DNA of 64,000 nucleotides, taken from NCBI RefSeq assembly GCF_018129405.1, contig NZ_JAFCLP010000009.1, forward strand, positions 62,001 through 126,000, read 5' to 3'. Numbering within the stretch: position 1 is the first letter of the stretch; each line of letters begins with the position of its first letter. A model generated the notes under the pieces. It worked only from the letters and a program-made list of their open reading frames with translations. It had not been told where the DNA came from and did no database searches. The stretch is from Bradyrhizobium iriomotense (lineage in GTDB: Bacteria > Pseudomonadota > Alphaproteobacteria > Rhizobiales > Xanthobacteraceae). Shown in pieces: positions 28,582 to 40,520 of this stretch. The position numbers were made by a program, and so were the translations under genes.

Positions 28582-29469
28582 ATGCGTAGGCTTTTGTTGG
28601 CGGCGGTGATGTTGGGGACGGTGTCTGCCGCACACGCGGCCGATATGCCGGATCTGCCGATCCTGCGCGGCGGCTTCACCGACGGCCTGTCGAAGACGTC
28701 CCGCAACTGGGACGGCTTCTATCTCGGCGGCAATGCCGGCTACACCAGCGACGCCACCGATTTCAGCCAAAGCGTCGTCGGCTTGACCAACTACATCTTC
28801 CGCGACAGCGTTCTTCAGCAGCCGACATCGACGTGGTCGCTGATGAACAAGACCAACACGCAAGGTGTCAATTTCGGCGGCTTCATCGGCCGCAACTGGC
28901 AATGGTATGACGCCATCCTCAGCCTCGAGGGCACCTACAGCTACTTCAACAATCTCGCGACGTCGACGTCGGGCTCGAACTCGCTCATGATCGTCAACCC
29001 GGCCGGCGAAACGCGGCCCGCCGGCATCACCAACAACTATGGCGTGACGCTGACCGGTACCGCTGCGGCGCAGGTCAAGGACATGATCACGTTGCGTGGG
29101 CGCGTGGGTTGGGACGGCGGCGACTTCATGCCCTACATGTTCGCCGGAGCGGCTGTCGGTCGCATGGACGTGTCCCGCACGGTGACGAGCAACGTGACAT
29201 TGCGGCAGGACTCGACGGTTACGGACGCGTTCGGCAACGTCATCACGGTGATCGGCACGACGAACCCCGTTCCGGCGCAATCGCAGACCCAGTCGCAGCA
29301 CAGAACCAACACTTTCGCGGTGGGGTGGACTGCCGGTCTCGGTCTCGAATACTGCATCTGGGACGGTCTATTCGCGCGCGTCGAATATGAATATGTGAGA
29401 TTCTCTCCCGTCATGAACACGCAGGTGACGCTGAACAACGCGCGCCTCGGCCTCGGCTATAAGTTCTGA
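28582..29469 (+). CDS. Outer membrane beta-barrel protein
   Basis: The 295-residue protein starts with a signal peptide (MRRLLLAAVMLGTVSAAHAAD). The mature part shows barrel strands NWDGFYLGGNAGY, FGGFIGRNWQWYDAILSLEGTYSYF, MITLRGRVGWDGGDFMPYMFAGAAVGR and GWTAGLGLEYCIWDGLFARVEYEYVRFS, and ends in the classical C-terminal LGYKF that the BAM machinery recognises. Ser/Thr/Gln-rich loops lie between strands. GGAG is seven bases before ATG 28582; the upstream in-frame ATG 28540 would spoil the signal peptide. It is only distantly similar to its neighbour. Confidence 0.88.
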   Translation: MRRLLLAAVMLGTVSAAHAADMPDLPILRGGFTDGLSKTSRNWDGFYLGGNAGYTSDATDFSQSVVGLTNYIFRDSVLQQPTSTWSLMNKTNTQGVNFGGFIGRNWQWYDAILSLEGTYSYFNNLATSTSGSNSLMIVNPAGETRPAGITNNYGVTLTGTAAAQVKDMITLRGRVGWDGGDFMPYMFAGAAVGRMDVSRTVTSNVTLRQDSTVTDAFGNVITVIGTTNPVPAQSQTQSQHRTNTFAVGWTAGLGLEYCIWDGLFARVEYEYVRFSPVMNTQVTLNNARLGLGYKF

Positions 29470-29539
29470 GCGGTCCGCTTTCTGTTGACAGCTTCGCTTC
29501 GTCCTGATGCTCTGTCGCTCCGACAGCGGGGCGGCAGCG

Positions 29540-30130
29540 ATGAAGATCTACGGCGACAGCAATTCCGGCAATTGTCTCAAGGTGAAGTGGGTCTGCGACA
29601 AGCTCGCGGTGCCCTATCAGTGGATCGAGATCGACACCCGCAAGGGCGAGACGCGCACGCCGCAATTCCTCAAGATGAACGGCGCCGGCCAGGTGCCGAC
29701 CGTTGCCTTCGACGACGGCCGCACGCTGGCGCAGTCCAACGCCATCATCCGCTATCTCGCCCGCGACAGTGTCCTCATTCCGCGCGACGCCTTCGCTGCG
29801 GCGAAGATGGACGAATGGCTGTTCTGGGAGCAGTACAGCCACGAGCCCTATATCGCGGTGTGCCGCTTCCTCATCGTTTATCTCGGCAAGGACGCCTCCG
29901 AGCTGGATCCTGAAAAGGTCAAGCGCGGCTATGCGGCGCTCGACCGCATGGAGCAGCACCTCGCCACCAGCCGCTTCTTCGCCGGCGATGCGGTCTCGCT
30001 CGCCGACGTCTCGCTGCTCGCTTATACGCGCGTTGCGCATGAAGGCGGTTTCGATCTTGGTCGCTATGCGGCCATCCGCGGCTGGATCGGCGAGGCCGAG
30101 GCCTTTCTCGGCCTGCCGGCGTCGCGCTGA
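29540..30130 (+). CDS. Glutathione S-transferase family protein
   Basis: The 196-residue protein has MKIYGDSNSGNCLKVKWVCDKL (Ser/Cys glutathione site), the cis-Pro motif GAGQVPTVAFDDGRTLAQSNAIIRYLA and the helical-domain N-cap VSLADVSLLAYTRVA. It resembles the GST at 14456-15106. ATG 29540 opens the natural domain start. The GNAT gene begins 29 bases after its stop, so the two are probably co-transcribed. The substrate is unknown. Confidence 0.9.
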   Translation: MKIYGDSNSGNCLKVKWVCDKLAVPYQWIEIDTRKGETRTPQFLKMNGAGQVPTVAFDDGRTLAQSNAIIRYLARDSVLIPRDAFAAAKMDEWLFWEQYSHEPYIAVCRFLIVYLGKDASELDPEKVKRGYAALDRMEQHLATSRFFAGDAVSLADVSLLAYTRVAHEGGFDLGRYAAIRGWIGEAEAFLGLPASR

Positions 30131-30159
30131 GCCTTGGCGCTGAGTCTGGAGTCTCCCGT

Positions 30160-30624
30160 ATGAACGATAAGTCCGTCTCGATCCGTCCCGCGCGCCGCGA
30201 GGACGTCCCCGCGATCGTGGCGATGCTCGCCGATGATCATCTCGGGCGCGCTCGCGAGCGCGTGGAGGAGCCGCTGCCTGCGTCCTACTACGCGGCATTC
30301 GAGCGGGTCGAGCGCGATCCAAATCTGACGCTCGTGGTTGCCGAGAGCGAGGGCAGGGTGGTCGGCTGCCTGCAACTCGCTGTTCTCTCAGGCATCAGCT
30401 CGCAAGGCGGCATCCGCGGTTTGCTCGAGGATGTGCGCGTTGCTTCCGATTGTCGCAGCCGCGGCATCGGCGAGCAGTTGGTGCAATGGGCCGTGACGGA
30501 AGCAAAGGCGCGCGGCTGCAATCTGGTCGAACTGCTGACGCACCAGACGAGAACGGATGCGCAGCGCTTCTACAAGCGGCTCGGATTTGTTGCGAGTCAT
30601 GTCGGCATGACTGTCCGCTTTTGA
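30160..30624 (+). CDS. GNAT-family N-acetyltransferase
   Basis: The 154-residue protein has the fold order of GNATs: SIRPARREDVPAIVAMLADD, then VVAESEGRVVGCLQLAVL, then the CoA-pyrophosphate loop RVASDCRSRGIGEQLVQWAVTEAKARG (R-G-I-G core), then QRFYKRLGFVASHVGM. The acceptor substrate is unknown. It is downstream of a GST gene, probably in the same transcript. Confidence 0.92.
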   Translation: MNDKSVSIRPARREDVPAIVAMLADDHLGRARERVEEPLPASYYAAFERVERDPNLTLVVAESEGRVVGCLQLAVLSGISSQGGIRGLLEDVRVASDCRSRGIGEQLVQWAVTEAKARGCNLVELLTHQTRTDAQRFYKRLGFVASHVGMTVRF

Positions 30625-30629
30625 GGCAG

Positions 30630-30730
30630 TAGGAGCGTTTTCGAGCGAAGTGGATACCGGTTCGCGTCAAGAAAACGCGTCAATACAAAAATCCAGAGTC
30701 CCGTTCCGGTTGTGTCGGAATGGGGCTCTG
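30630..30730. repeat. GTTTTCGAGCGAAGTGGATACCGG-type dispersed repeat
   Basis: It begins GGAGCGTTTTCGAGCGAAG, contains GCGTCAAGAAAACGCGTCAA, and ends with a hairpin (CCAGAGTCCC / GGGGCTCTGG). I recognise it as a sequence that recurs after rhizobial genes. It could also terminate the GST-GNAT transcript. Confidence 0.55.
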
Positions 30731-30822
30731 GCCGCAAGCGTTGCGTGACCAGCGAAATCGGATCGCGCGTTCGTTCATCTTAAGAGCCGGTAAACTACCC
30801 GTCCGTCGTTCACGTGGAAGCG

Positions 30823-30847
30823 GGAACGAACGGTGCTACTCAACGTC
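30823..30847 (+). promoter_or_regulatory. Near-consensus EcfG-type promoter motif
   Basis: GGAAC at 30823-30827 and CGTC at 30844-30847 have a 16-base spacer, one base off the CGTT consensus. It lies 33 bases before the small gene at 30880. Confidence 0.3.
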
Positions 30848-30879
30848 AGACACCGGGCTCGGTCGGTTCGGGGATTTCA

Positions 30880-31086
30880 ATGACAAGCTATTCCATCATC
30901 AAGGTCGGCAACGACTACGTTGTGCAGGCCAACGACAAGTGCATTTTGAAGGTCGGCAGCCGCCGCCGTGCCGCGCAATTGATCAGCGAGGCCACGGACT
31001 TGCTGAATGCGCTCACTGCCGTCGAGTCCCCGGAAATCGCCCCCGAAGCGCCTTCACTCCAGCGTGAGACGCCTGAACTTCCTTGA
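30880..31086 (+). CDS. Small conserved hypothetical protein (68 aa)
   Basis: The protein begins MTSYSIIKVGNDYVVQANDKCILKV, two predicted beta strands, then a basic turn (GSRRRAAQ), a helix (LISEATDLLNALTAVE) and a Pro/Glu-rich tail. It is soluble with no signal. ATG 30880 fits the natural start; the frame extends upstream to 30814 without a plausible protein. It is close upstream of serC, but the serC leader intervenes. The function is unknown. Confidence 0.65.
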   Translation: MTSYSIIKVGNDYVVQANDKCILKVGSRRRAAQLISEATDLLNALTAVESPEIAPEAPSLQRETPELP

Positions 31087-31110
31087 CGTCTCTGCCCGAT
31101 TCCCGTATCA

Positions 31111-31165
31111 GCCGCGGCGGGACACCTCCCCCCAACGGGAGGCTTACTATCTGGAAGGGTAGATC
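31111..31165 (+). ncRNA. Candidate serC leader RNA motif
   Basis: Directly upstream of serC, the stem CCTCCC (31125-31130) / GGGAGG (31137-31142) with CCCAAC in the loop is embedded in GCGGCGGGACA and followed by GAAGGG just before the start codon. This matches my memory of the serC motif described for alphaproteobacterial serC-serA operons (Corbino and colleagues, 2005). The identification is from pattern, not from a covariance search. Confidence 0.6.
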
Positions 31166-32338
31166 ATGACTGTAGCGAAGCCCGCTTCGCGGCCGACCGT
31201 GCCGCATTTTTCCTCCGGCCCCTGTGCCAAGCGCCCCGGCTGGAACGCCCAAAATCTCAAGGACGCAGCGCTCGGCCGCTCGCATCGTGCCAAGGTCGGC
31301 AAGACCAAGCTCAAGCTCGCGATCGATCTGACGCGCGAAGTGCTTGAAGTGCCCGCCGATTATCGCATCGGCATCGTGCCGGCCTCCGATACCGGCGCGG
31401 TCGAGATGGCGCTGTGGTCGCTGCTCGGTGCGCGCCCCGTCACCACGCTCGCCTGGGAATCCTTCGGCGAGGGCTGGGTCAGCGACATCGTCAAGGAATT
31501 GAAGCTCAAGGACGTCACCAAGCTCAACGCTGCTTACGGTGAGATTCCCGACCTCTCCAAGGTCGATCCCAAGAGCGACGTCGTCTTCACCTGGAACGGC
31601 ACCACCTCAGGCGTGCGCGTGCCGAACGCCGACTGGATCAGCGCGACCCGCGAAGGCCTGACCATCTGCGACGCGACGTCCGCCGCGTTCGCGCAGCCGC
31701 TCGACTGGGCCAAGCTCGACGTCGTCACCTTCTCCTGGCAGAAGGCGCTCGGCGGCGAAGCCGCGCACGGCATGCTGATCCTGTCGCCCCGCGCGGTGGA
31801 GCGGCTCGAGACCTACAAGCCGGCCTGGCCGCTGCCGAAGATCTTCCGCATGACCAAGGGCGGCAAGCTCAACGAAGGCATCTTCGTCGGCGAGACCATC
31901 AATACGCCGTCGATGCTCTGCGTCGAGGACTATCTCGATGCGCTGAACTGGGCCAAGTCGATCGGCGGCCTCAAGGCCCTGATCGCGCGCGCCGACGCCA
32001 ACACCAAGGTGCTGGCCGACTGGAAGGCGAAGACGCCCTGGATCGACTTCCTCGCCAAGGACGCCGCGATCCGCTCCAACACCTCGGTGTGTCTGAAGTT
32101 CACCGATCCCGCGATCACCTCGCTCTCCGAGGACGCGCAGGCCGAGTTCTCCAAGAAGCTGGTCGCGCTGGTCGAGAAGGAAGGCGCCGGCTACGACTTC
32201 GCCTATTACCGCGACGCTCCGGCGGGCTTGCGCATCTGGTGCGGCGCCACCGTGGAAGCGAAGGACGTCGAGCTCTTGACGCAGTGGATCGACTGGGCTT
32301 TTGCCGAGACCAAGGCCACGCTGGCGAAGGCGGCGTAA
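31166..32338 (+). CDS. serC: Phosphoserine aminotransferase
   Basis: SerC converts 3-phosphohydroxypyruvate and glutamate to phosphoserine in serine synthesis. The 390-residue PLP enzyme starts [18 protein letters not shown]. It carries [26 protein letters not shown] and the PLP lysine in [16 protein letters not shown]. The form is the longer alphaproteobacterial type (about 390 residues versus about 360 in E. coli). It is followed by serA with about 150 bases between, including a repeat, so the two form the classical serC-serA unit. Confidence 0.97.
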   Translation: MTVAKPASRPTVPHFSSGPCAKRPGWNAQNLKDAALGRSHRAKVGKTKLKLAIDLTREVLEVPADYRIGIVPASDTGAVEMALWSLLGARPVTTLAWESFGEGWVSDIVKELKLKDVTKLNAAYGEIPDLSKVDPKSDVVFTWNGTTSGVRVPNADWISATREGLTICDATSAAFAQPLDWAKLDVVTFSWQKALGGEAAHGMLILSPRAVERLETYKPAWPLPKIFRMTKGGKLNEGIFVGETINTPSMLCVEDYLDALNWAKSIGGLKALIARADANTKVLADWKAKTPWIDFLAKDAAIRSNTSVCLKFTDPAITSLSEDAQAEFSKKLVALVEKEGAGYDFAYYRDAPAGLRIWCGATVEAKDVELLTQWIDWAFAETKATLAKAA

Positions 32339-32352
32339 GCAAACCAAATCCT

Positions 32353-32453
32353 CGTCATGGCCGGGCTTGACCCGGCCATCCATCAATCAAGAGAGATGGA
32401 TCCGCGGGTCTCTGGCGTGAAGACGCGCTTCGCGCTTAAGCCCGCGGATGACG
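32353..32453. repeat. CGTCATGGCCGGGC / GGATGACG dispersed repeat
   Basis: It starts CGTCATGGCCGGGCTTGACC and ends AAGCCCGCGGATGACG, with the centre ATGGATCCGCGGGTCTCTGG. It lies inside the serC-serA intergenic region without an obvious terminator. Confidence 0.75.
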
Positions 32454-32488
32454 TTCCGTAAATGCAGCACGCACCACGGATCATCCCC

Positions 32489-34078
32489 ATGACCAAACCC
32501 AAAGTTCTGATTTCCGACGCACTCTCGCCCGCCGCCGTGCAGATCTTCAAAGACCGCGGCATCGAGGTCGACTTCCAGCCCAATCTCGGCAAGGACAAGG
32601 ACAAGCTCGCCGAGATCATCGGCAATTACGACGGCCTTGCGATCCGCTCGGCGACCAAGGCGACCGCCAAGATCCTCGAGAAGGCGACGAAGCTGAAGGT
32701 GATCGGCCGCGCCGGCATCGGCGTCGACAATGTCGAGATCCCGGCCGCCACCGCCAAGGGCATCATCGTGATGAACACGCCGTTCGGCAATTCGATCACG
32801 ACCGCCGAGCATGCCATCACCCTGATGCTGGCGCTCGCGCGCGAGATCCCGCAGGCCGACGCCTCCACCCAGGCCGGCAAGTGGGAGAAGAACCGCTTCA
32901 TGGGCGTCGAGATCACCGGCAAGGTGCTGGGCGTGGTCGGCTGCGGCAATATCGGCTCGATCGTCGCCGACCGGGCGCTCGGCCTGCGCATGAAGGTCGT
33001 CGCCTTCGATCCGTTCCTGTCGCCGGAGCGTGCCAAGGACATCGGCGTCGAGAAGGTCGATCTGGATGATCTCCTCAAGCGCGCCGACTTCATCACGCTG
33101 CACACCCCGCTGACCGAGAAGACCAAGAACATCATCGACGCGGCCGCGATCGCCAAGATGAAGAAGGGCGTGCGCCTGATCAACTGCGCCCGCGGCGGTC
33201 TCGTCGACGAGCAGGCCGTGGTCGAGGCGCTCAATTCCAAGCACATCGCGGGTGCCGCCTTCGACGTCTTCGTCGAGGAGCCTGCGACCGCGAACGTGCT
33301 GTTCGGCCATCCCAACGTGATCTGCACCCCGCATCTCGGCGCCTCCACCACGGAAGCGCAGGAGAACGTCGCGCTCCAGGTCGCCGAGCAGATGTCGGAC
33401 TATTTGCTCACCGGCGCGATCTCGAACGCGGTCAACTTCCCCTCGATCACGGCGGAAGAAGCGCCGAAGCTGAAGCCGTTCATCGCGCTTGCCGAGAAGC
33501 TCGGCTCGTTCGCCGGCCAGCTCACCGAGAGCGGCATCCTCAAGGTCGAGATCACCTATGAGGGCCACGTCGCCGAGATGAAGATCAAGGCGATCACCTC
33601 CGCTGTGCTGTCGGGCCTGCTGCGGCCGATGCTGGGCGAGGTCAACGTGGTGTCCGCGCCCGTCGTCGCCAAGGAGCGCGGCATGGTGGTGGACGAGATC
33701 GTGCGCGCCGCCCAGAGCGACTATGAGAGCCTGATCACCGTCACGGTTGCGACCGAACGCCAGGAGCGCTCGGTCTCCGGCACCGTCTACCACGACGGCA
33801 AGCCGCGCCTCGTCGACGTCAAGGGCATCCGTGTCGACGCCGAGTTCGGCAAGTCGATGATCTACATCACCAACGAGGACAAGCCGGGCTTCATCGGCAA
33901 GTTCGCAAGCCTGCTCGGCGATGCCAAGATCAATATCGCGACCTTCCATCTCGGCCGCGTCGCGCCCGGCAGCGATGCCATTGCGCTGGTCGAGGTCGAC
34001 GGCGCGGTGCCGGCGGACGTGCTCGCCAAGGTGCTGGCCCTGCCGCAGGTCAAGCAGGCCAAGGCGCTGACGTTCTGA
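32489..34078 (+). CDS. serA: D-3-phosphoglycerate dehydrogenase
   Basis: SerA oxidises 3-phosphoglycerate to 3-phosphohydroxypyruvate, the first step of serine synthesis. The 529-residue type I form has the NAD-binding GCGNIGSIVADRALGL, the catalytic Arg in CARGGLVDE, Glu in DVFVEEP and His in CTPHLGAST. An intervening allosteric substrate-binding domain and a C-terminal ACT domain (MIYITNEDKPGFIGKFASLLGD) follow, so serine feedback is likely. ATG 32489 gives the family start (KPKVLISDALSPAAV); ATG 32462 would add nine residues. Confidence 0.97.
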   Translation: MTKPKVLISDALSPAAVQIFKDRGIEVDFQPNLGKDKDKLAEIIGNYDGLAIRSATKATAKILEKATKLKVIGRAGIGVDNVEIPAATAKGIIVMNTPFGNSITTAEHAITLMLALAREIPQADASTQAGKWEKNRFMGVEITGKVLGVVGCGNIGSIVADRALGLRMKVVAFDPFLSPERAKDIGVEKVDLDDLLKRADFITLHTPLTEKTKNIIDAAAIAKMKKGVRLINCARGGLVDEQAVVEALNSKHIAGAAFDVFVEEPATANVLFGHPNVICTPHLGASTTEAQENVALQVAEQMSDYLLTGAISNAVNFPSITAEEAPKLKPFIALAEKLGSFAGQLTESGILKVEITYEGHVAEMKIKAITSAVLSGLLRPMLGEVNVVSAPVVAKERGMVVDEIVRAAQSDYESLITVTVATERQERSVSGTVYHDGKPRLVDVKGIRVDAEFGKSMIYITNEDKPGFIGKFASLLGDAKINIATFHLGRVAPGSDAIALVEVDGAVPADVLAKVLALPQVKQAKALTF

Positions 34079-34083
34079 AGATT

Positions 34084-34165
34084 GTCATTCCGGGGCGATG
34101 CGAAGCATCGAACCCGGAATCTCGAGATTCCGGATTCGGCTCTGCGAGCCGCTCCGGAATGACGG
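34084..34165. repeat. GTCATTCCGGGGC inverted repeat
   Basis: TTGTCATTCCGGGGCGATG and GCTCCGGAATGACGG are the outer arms, with the inner palindrome CCGGAATCTCGAGATTCCGG. It immediately follows the serA stop. Confidence 0.85.
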
Positions 34166-34196
34166 TCATCATATCATATATTCCGACCTGCGGAAC

Positions 34197-34229
34197 AACG
34201 CCGCCTCCATCGCCGGAGGCGGCGTTTTA
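34197..34229 (+). terminator. Rho-independent terminator of the serC-serA unit
   Basis: The 12-base stem AACGCCGCCTCC / GGAGGCGGCGTT with a loop ATCGCC runs into TTTTATTTT. It lies beyond the repeat that follows serA. Confidence 0.85.
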
Positions 34230-34322
34230 TTTTCCCCGCCCGTTCAAACTTTGTGTACCAATGGCGCCCAGAACGCCTCGTAACTACGTTCCGTTCAAAA
34301 TCGTTCGACAAGGGAGAAAACA

Positions 34323-35495
34323 ATGCGTGAAGCCGTCATCGTTTCCTATGCGCGCACGGGCCTGGCGAAGTCCGGCCGCGGCGGGTTCAACATCACGCCG
34401 CCGATGTCGCTCGCAGCCCACGCCATCCAGCACGCTGTGAGCCGCGCCGGCGTCGAGAAGGACTATGTCGAGGACTGCTATCTCGGCAATTGCGCCCACG
34501 GCGCGCCGAACATCGGCCGCCAGGCTGCGCTGCTCGCAGGGCTCCCGAAGACCACCGCCGGCGTGTCGGTGAACCGCTTCTGCTCCTCGGGACTGCAGAC
34601 CATCGCGATGGCCGCCAACTCGATCCGCTCCGACGGGGCCGACTGCATCGTCGCCGGCGGCGTCGAGAGCATCTCGATTCCCGGCGGCGGCTCGCCGAAG
34701 GAATGGGTCGATCCTGAACTGCTCAAGGTCGCCCCCGACATCTTCATGGCGATGATCGACACCGCCGACATCGTCGCCGAGCGCTACAAGCTCAGCCGCG
34801 AATACCAGGACGAGTTCTCGCTGGAATCGCAGCGCCGTATGGCCGCCGCGCAACAGGCGAACAAGTTCAAGGACGAGATCGTCCCGATGAAGACCAAGAT
34901 GAAGGTCGTCGACAAGCAGACCAAGGCCGAGTCGATCGTCGATTACGTCGTCGATCGCGACGAGTGCAATCGCCCTGACACCACGATGGAAGGATTGGCA
35001 AAACTCGAGCCGGTGAAGGGCCCCGGCAAGTTCGTCACCGCCGGCAATGCCAGCCAGCTCTCGGACGGCGCCGCCGCCGTGGTGCTGATGGAAGCCAAGG
35101 ACGCCGAGAAGCGCGGCCTCAAGCCGCTCGGCCGCTTCGTCGCCTGGGCGACCGCCGGCTGTGAGCCCGACGAGATGGGCATCGGCCCCGTGTTCGCGAT
35201 TCCGAAGCTCCTCAAGCGCACCGGCCTCAAGATCGACGACATCGATCTGTGGGAGCTCAACGAGGCCTTCGCCAGCCAGTGCCTGTATTGCCGCGACCAG
35301 CTCGGCATCGATCCAGCCAAGTACAACGTCAACGGCGGCTCGATCGCGATCGGCCATCCCTTCGGCATGACCGGCGCCCGTCTCACCGGCCATCTGCTGC
35401 AGGAAGGCGCGCGCCGCAAGGCCAAGTGGGGCGTGGTGACGATGTGCATCGGCGGCGGCCAGGGCGGCGCCGGCCTGTTCGAGATCTATCACTGA
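34323..35495 (+). CDS. Thiolase (acetyl-CoA C-acyltransferase)
   Basis: The 390-residue enzyme cleaves or forms 3-ketoacyl-CoA. The nucleophilic Cys87 is in NRFCSSGLQ, the catalytic His in SIAIGHPFGMTGAR, and the second Cys in MCIGGGQGGAG. The sequence resembles the fatty-acid beta-oxidation type more than PhaA. No hydratase or dehydrogenase gene is adjacent, so its pathway (beta-oxidation, or supply for polyhydroxybutyrate, given the phasin 4 kb away) cannot be fixed. A strong terminator follows. Confidence 0.93.
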   Translation: MREAVIVSYARTGLAKSGRGGFNITPPMSLAAHAIQHAVSRAGVEKDYVEDCYLGNCAHGAPNIGRQAALLAGLPKTTAGVSVNRFCSSGLQTIAMAANSIRSDGADCIVAGGVESISIPGGGSPKEWVDPELLKVAPDIFMAMIDTADIVAERYKLSREYQDEFSLESQRRMAAAQQANKFKDEIVPMKTKMKVVDKQTKAESIVDYVVDRDECNRPDTTMEGLAKLEPVKGPGKFVTAGNASQLSDGAAAVVLMEAKDAEKRGLKPLGRFVAWATAGCEPDEMGIGPVFAIPKLLKRTGLKIDDIDLWELNEAFASQCLYCRDQLGIDPAKYNVNGGSIAIGHPFGMTGARLTGHLLQEGARRKAKWGVVTMCIGGGQGGAGLFEIYH

Positions 35496-35515
35496 GATCG
35501 GGCACGATGAATGCG

Positions 35516-35545
35516 AAAGGGCACGGCGCGCGCCGTGCCCTTTTT
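35516..35545 (+). terminator. Rho-independent terminator of the thiolase gene
   Basis: AAAGGGCACGGCGCG and CGCCGTGCCCTTTTT form a near-perfect stem ending in five T, 21 bases after the stop. Confidence 0.9.
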
Positions 35546-35578
35546 GTTTGGGCGGTCTGCAATCGCGGGCGCATCTTC

Positions 35579-35645
35579 GTAGCCCGCATGAGCGGAGCGA
35601 TATGCGGGACCTTCCCGGGTGTCGCTTCGCTCACCCGGGCTACGC
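35579..35645. repeat. GTAGCCCGCATGAGCGGAGCGATATGCGGG-type repeat
   Basis: GTAGCCCGCATGAGCG at the left and TCACCCGGGCTACG at the right make an imperfect palindrome with inner hairpins (CCCGGGTGTCGCTTCGCTCA). This is a common Bradyrhizobium repeat. It separates the convergent thiolase and kinase genes. Confidence 0.8.
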
Positions 35646-35659
35646 AGCGATCTCGCCGC

Positions 35660-39016
<3,357 letters not shown>

Positions 39017-39538
39017 CCAACCGGCTTCACGTCTCGCTGTCGGCCTCTCGAGGGCGGCTGCCGGAATGGCAGCCTTAAGAAAGGGTTAGTATTGCCCGCG
39101 GGCGCGGGCAGGTCCACGGCCCCGATTGGCGGAGAGCGGCCGAAAGCCGCGATAACCTTAATGGTGCCACCCAAGCAAGCCGCACCCCGGCTGCATCCGC
39201 AGGATTCGCGGGGCTGTCGCATATGAAGAAGCGTGGCGGACAGCTCGCCCGTAGGCCATCCTTCGAGACGCCCGCCTATGGCGGGCCCTCAGGATGAGGG
39301 CGAAGTGCGTGGCACCAATTCCAACGTGCGCCAATGCTGCTTAGCCTCATCCTGAGGAGACCGCTGGAAGCGGTCGTCTCGAAGGACGAGGCGCGCGCTC
39401 GGTCGCCACCAAAAGCCAAATGCGCGGGCTGCCCGCGAGGGCGAAGCGGCAGCCGCCTGGAGCCTCCCCGGCATCCCACTACCTCAACCTCGGGTTCCCA
39501 CCCCTAGGAACTTCATCCTGTCCGGGATTAAATTTCGC
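39017..39538. other. Gene-free interval upstream of the kinase gene
   Basis: Apart from the repeat at 39257-39390 I see no gene. The part next to the kinase start (39017-39240) must carry its promoter. 39391-39480 looks like a further decayed repeat (GCGGGCTGCCCGCG and similar short palindromes). Confidence 0.5.
39257..39390. repeat. CATCCTTCGAGACGCCCGC / GTCTCGAAGGA inverted repeat
   Basis: CATCCTTCGAGACGCCCGCC and GGTCGTCTCGAAGGACGAG are the outer arms; CCTCAGGATGAGG and CCTCATCCTGAGGAG the inner ones. This is a widespread Bradyrhizobium palindrome. Confidence 0.85.
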
Positions 39539-39578
39539 GATGCACCCGCCTGATGCATTGCGATGCACAATCTTGACA
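39539..39578 (+). promoter_or_regulatory. Triple GATGCA repeat and TTGACA upstream of the phasin gene
   Basis: GATGCA occurs at 39539-39544, 39552-39557 and 39562-39567, the last two making TGCATTGCGATGCA. TTGACA follows at 39573-39578. Phasin promoters are typically repressed by PhaR binding TGC-rich repeats, so this is a candidate PhaR operator. I do not see a good -10 element at standard spacing. Confidence 0.4.
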
Positions 39579-39730
39579 TGATAGGCAGCAATATTACTGG
39601 GGCGCACGGCAAACCATCTCGTTTGTTTCGCGTTTCCAGTCTTCGTACCCGCTGAATTCAGGTCCGGAATCGGGGGCCGGCGGGCGCGCCGGAAGACTCA
39701 CTGCACTTTTTCAAATTGTGAGGGACAACC

Positions 39731-40165
39731 ATGACAGGTGCGACTGATCCGTTTTCTGCCTCGATCATTCCGTTCGAGGTCCCCGAGCAGATGCGTGCGT
39801 TCGCCGAAAAGGGCGTATCGCAGGCCCGCGAGAGCTACGCCAAGTTCAAGGACGCGGCCGAGACCCACAACGGCACCGTCGAGGCCGTGTTCACCTGCGC
39901 CAGCAAGGGCGCGAGCGAATACACCGCCAAGCTGGTCGAGTTCATGAAGGCCAACACCAGCGCCCATCTGGACTTCGCCCAGGAGCTGCTCGGCGCCAAG
40001 ACGCCGTCGGAAGCGATGGAGCTGTGGACCGGCCATAGCCGCAAGCAGCTCGAGACCTTCCAGTCCCAGGCCAAGGAGCTGGTCGAGATCGGCCAGCGCG
40101 TCGCCAATGAGACCGCCGAGCCGATCAAGGCCAGCGCCGCCAAGTTCTACAAGCCCGCCGCCTGA
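39731..40165 (+). CDS. Phasin family protein
   Basis: Phasins coat polyhydroxybutyrate granules and limit their size. The 144-residue protein is almost entirely helical, with the phasin_2 pattern: FEVPEQMRAFAEKGVSQARESYAKFKDAAE, then EAVFTCASKGASEYTAKLVEFMKANTSAHLDFAQELLGAKTPSEAMELW and QSQAKELVEIGQRVANETAEPIK. AGGGACAACC precedes the ATG. It is monocistronic, with a clear terminator. No phaC, phaR or phaZ is nearby. Confidence 0.93.
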   Translation: MTGATDPFSASIIPFEVPEQMRAFAEKGVSQARESYAKFKDAAETHNGTVEAVFTCASKGASEYTAKLVEFMKANTSAHLDFAQELLGAKTPSEAMELWTGHSRKQLETFQSQAKELVEIGQRVANETAEPIKASAAKFYKPAA

Positions 40166-40191
40166 AGCGGACGGGGCTTGATTCAATCAAG

Positions 40192-40218
40192 AAACCCGGG
40201 CCGAAAGGCCCGGGTTTT
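40192..40218 (+). terminator. Rho-independent terminator of the phasin gene
   Basis: AAACCCGGGCC and GGCCCGGGTTT with a loop GAAA run into TTTT, 26 bases after the stop codon. Confidence 0.9.
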
Positions 40219-40359
40219 GTTCTGGAAATAACGTTGCTTCAATCGGGAATTATCGGGTTTTGCGGCCTTGCCAAAAACCCCCGTTGCACCTAGTTTCCGC
40301 CCCGTCCAGCCCCCCTCGGTGACCGGCCTGTCCAGGCGCCCAAGGCGGCTCGCAAGGAT

Positions 40360-40436
40360 GCAGTTGTAGCTCAGTTGGTTAGAGCGCCTGTCTGTGGAAC
40401 AGGAGGTCGGTGGTTCGAGCCCACCCAACTGTACCA
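40360..40436 (+). tRNA. tRNA-His (GTG)
   Basis: A complete cloverleaf. The acceptor GCAGTTG / CAACTGT has G1-U72, the D-arm is GCTC / GAGC, the anticodon arm CCTGT-CTGTGGA-ACAGG has anticodon GTG, and the T-arm is GGTGG-TTCGAGC-CCACC, followed by A73 and an encoded CCA. A73 and no encoded G-1 pairing with C73 is the pattern reported for many alphaproteobacterial tRNA-His genes. The 3' side is a frequent integration site; an integrase remnant lies 85 bases downstream. Confidence 0.96.
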
Positions 40437-40520
40437 ATGTAGTAAATTCCCCTGCAATCCCGGCATCTTACTGATAGGCCAGATGTTTTCGCGCCCTATA
40501 AAATACAAAAGGCGCTACAA

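Noticed and set aside
40183-40437. 84-codon minus-strand frame with LGGLEPPTSCSTDRRSNQLSYN
   Set aside because: This is translation of the tRNA-His antisense strand, a well-known annotation artefact.
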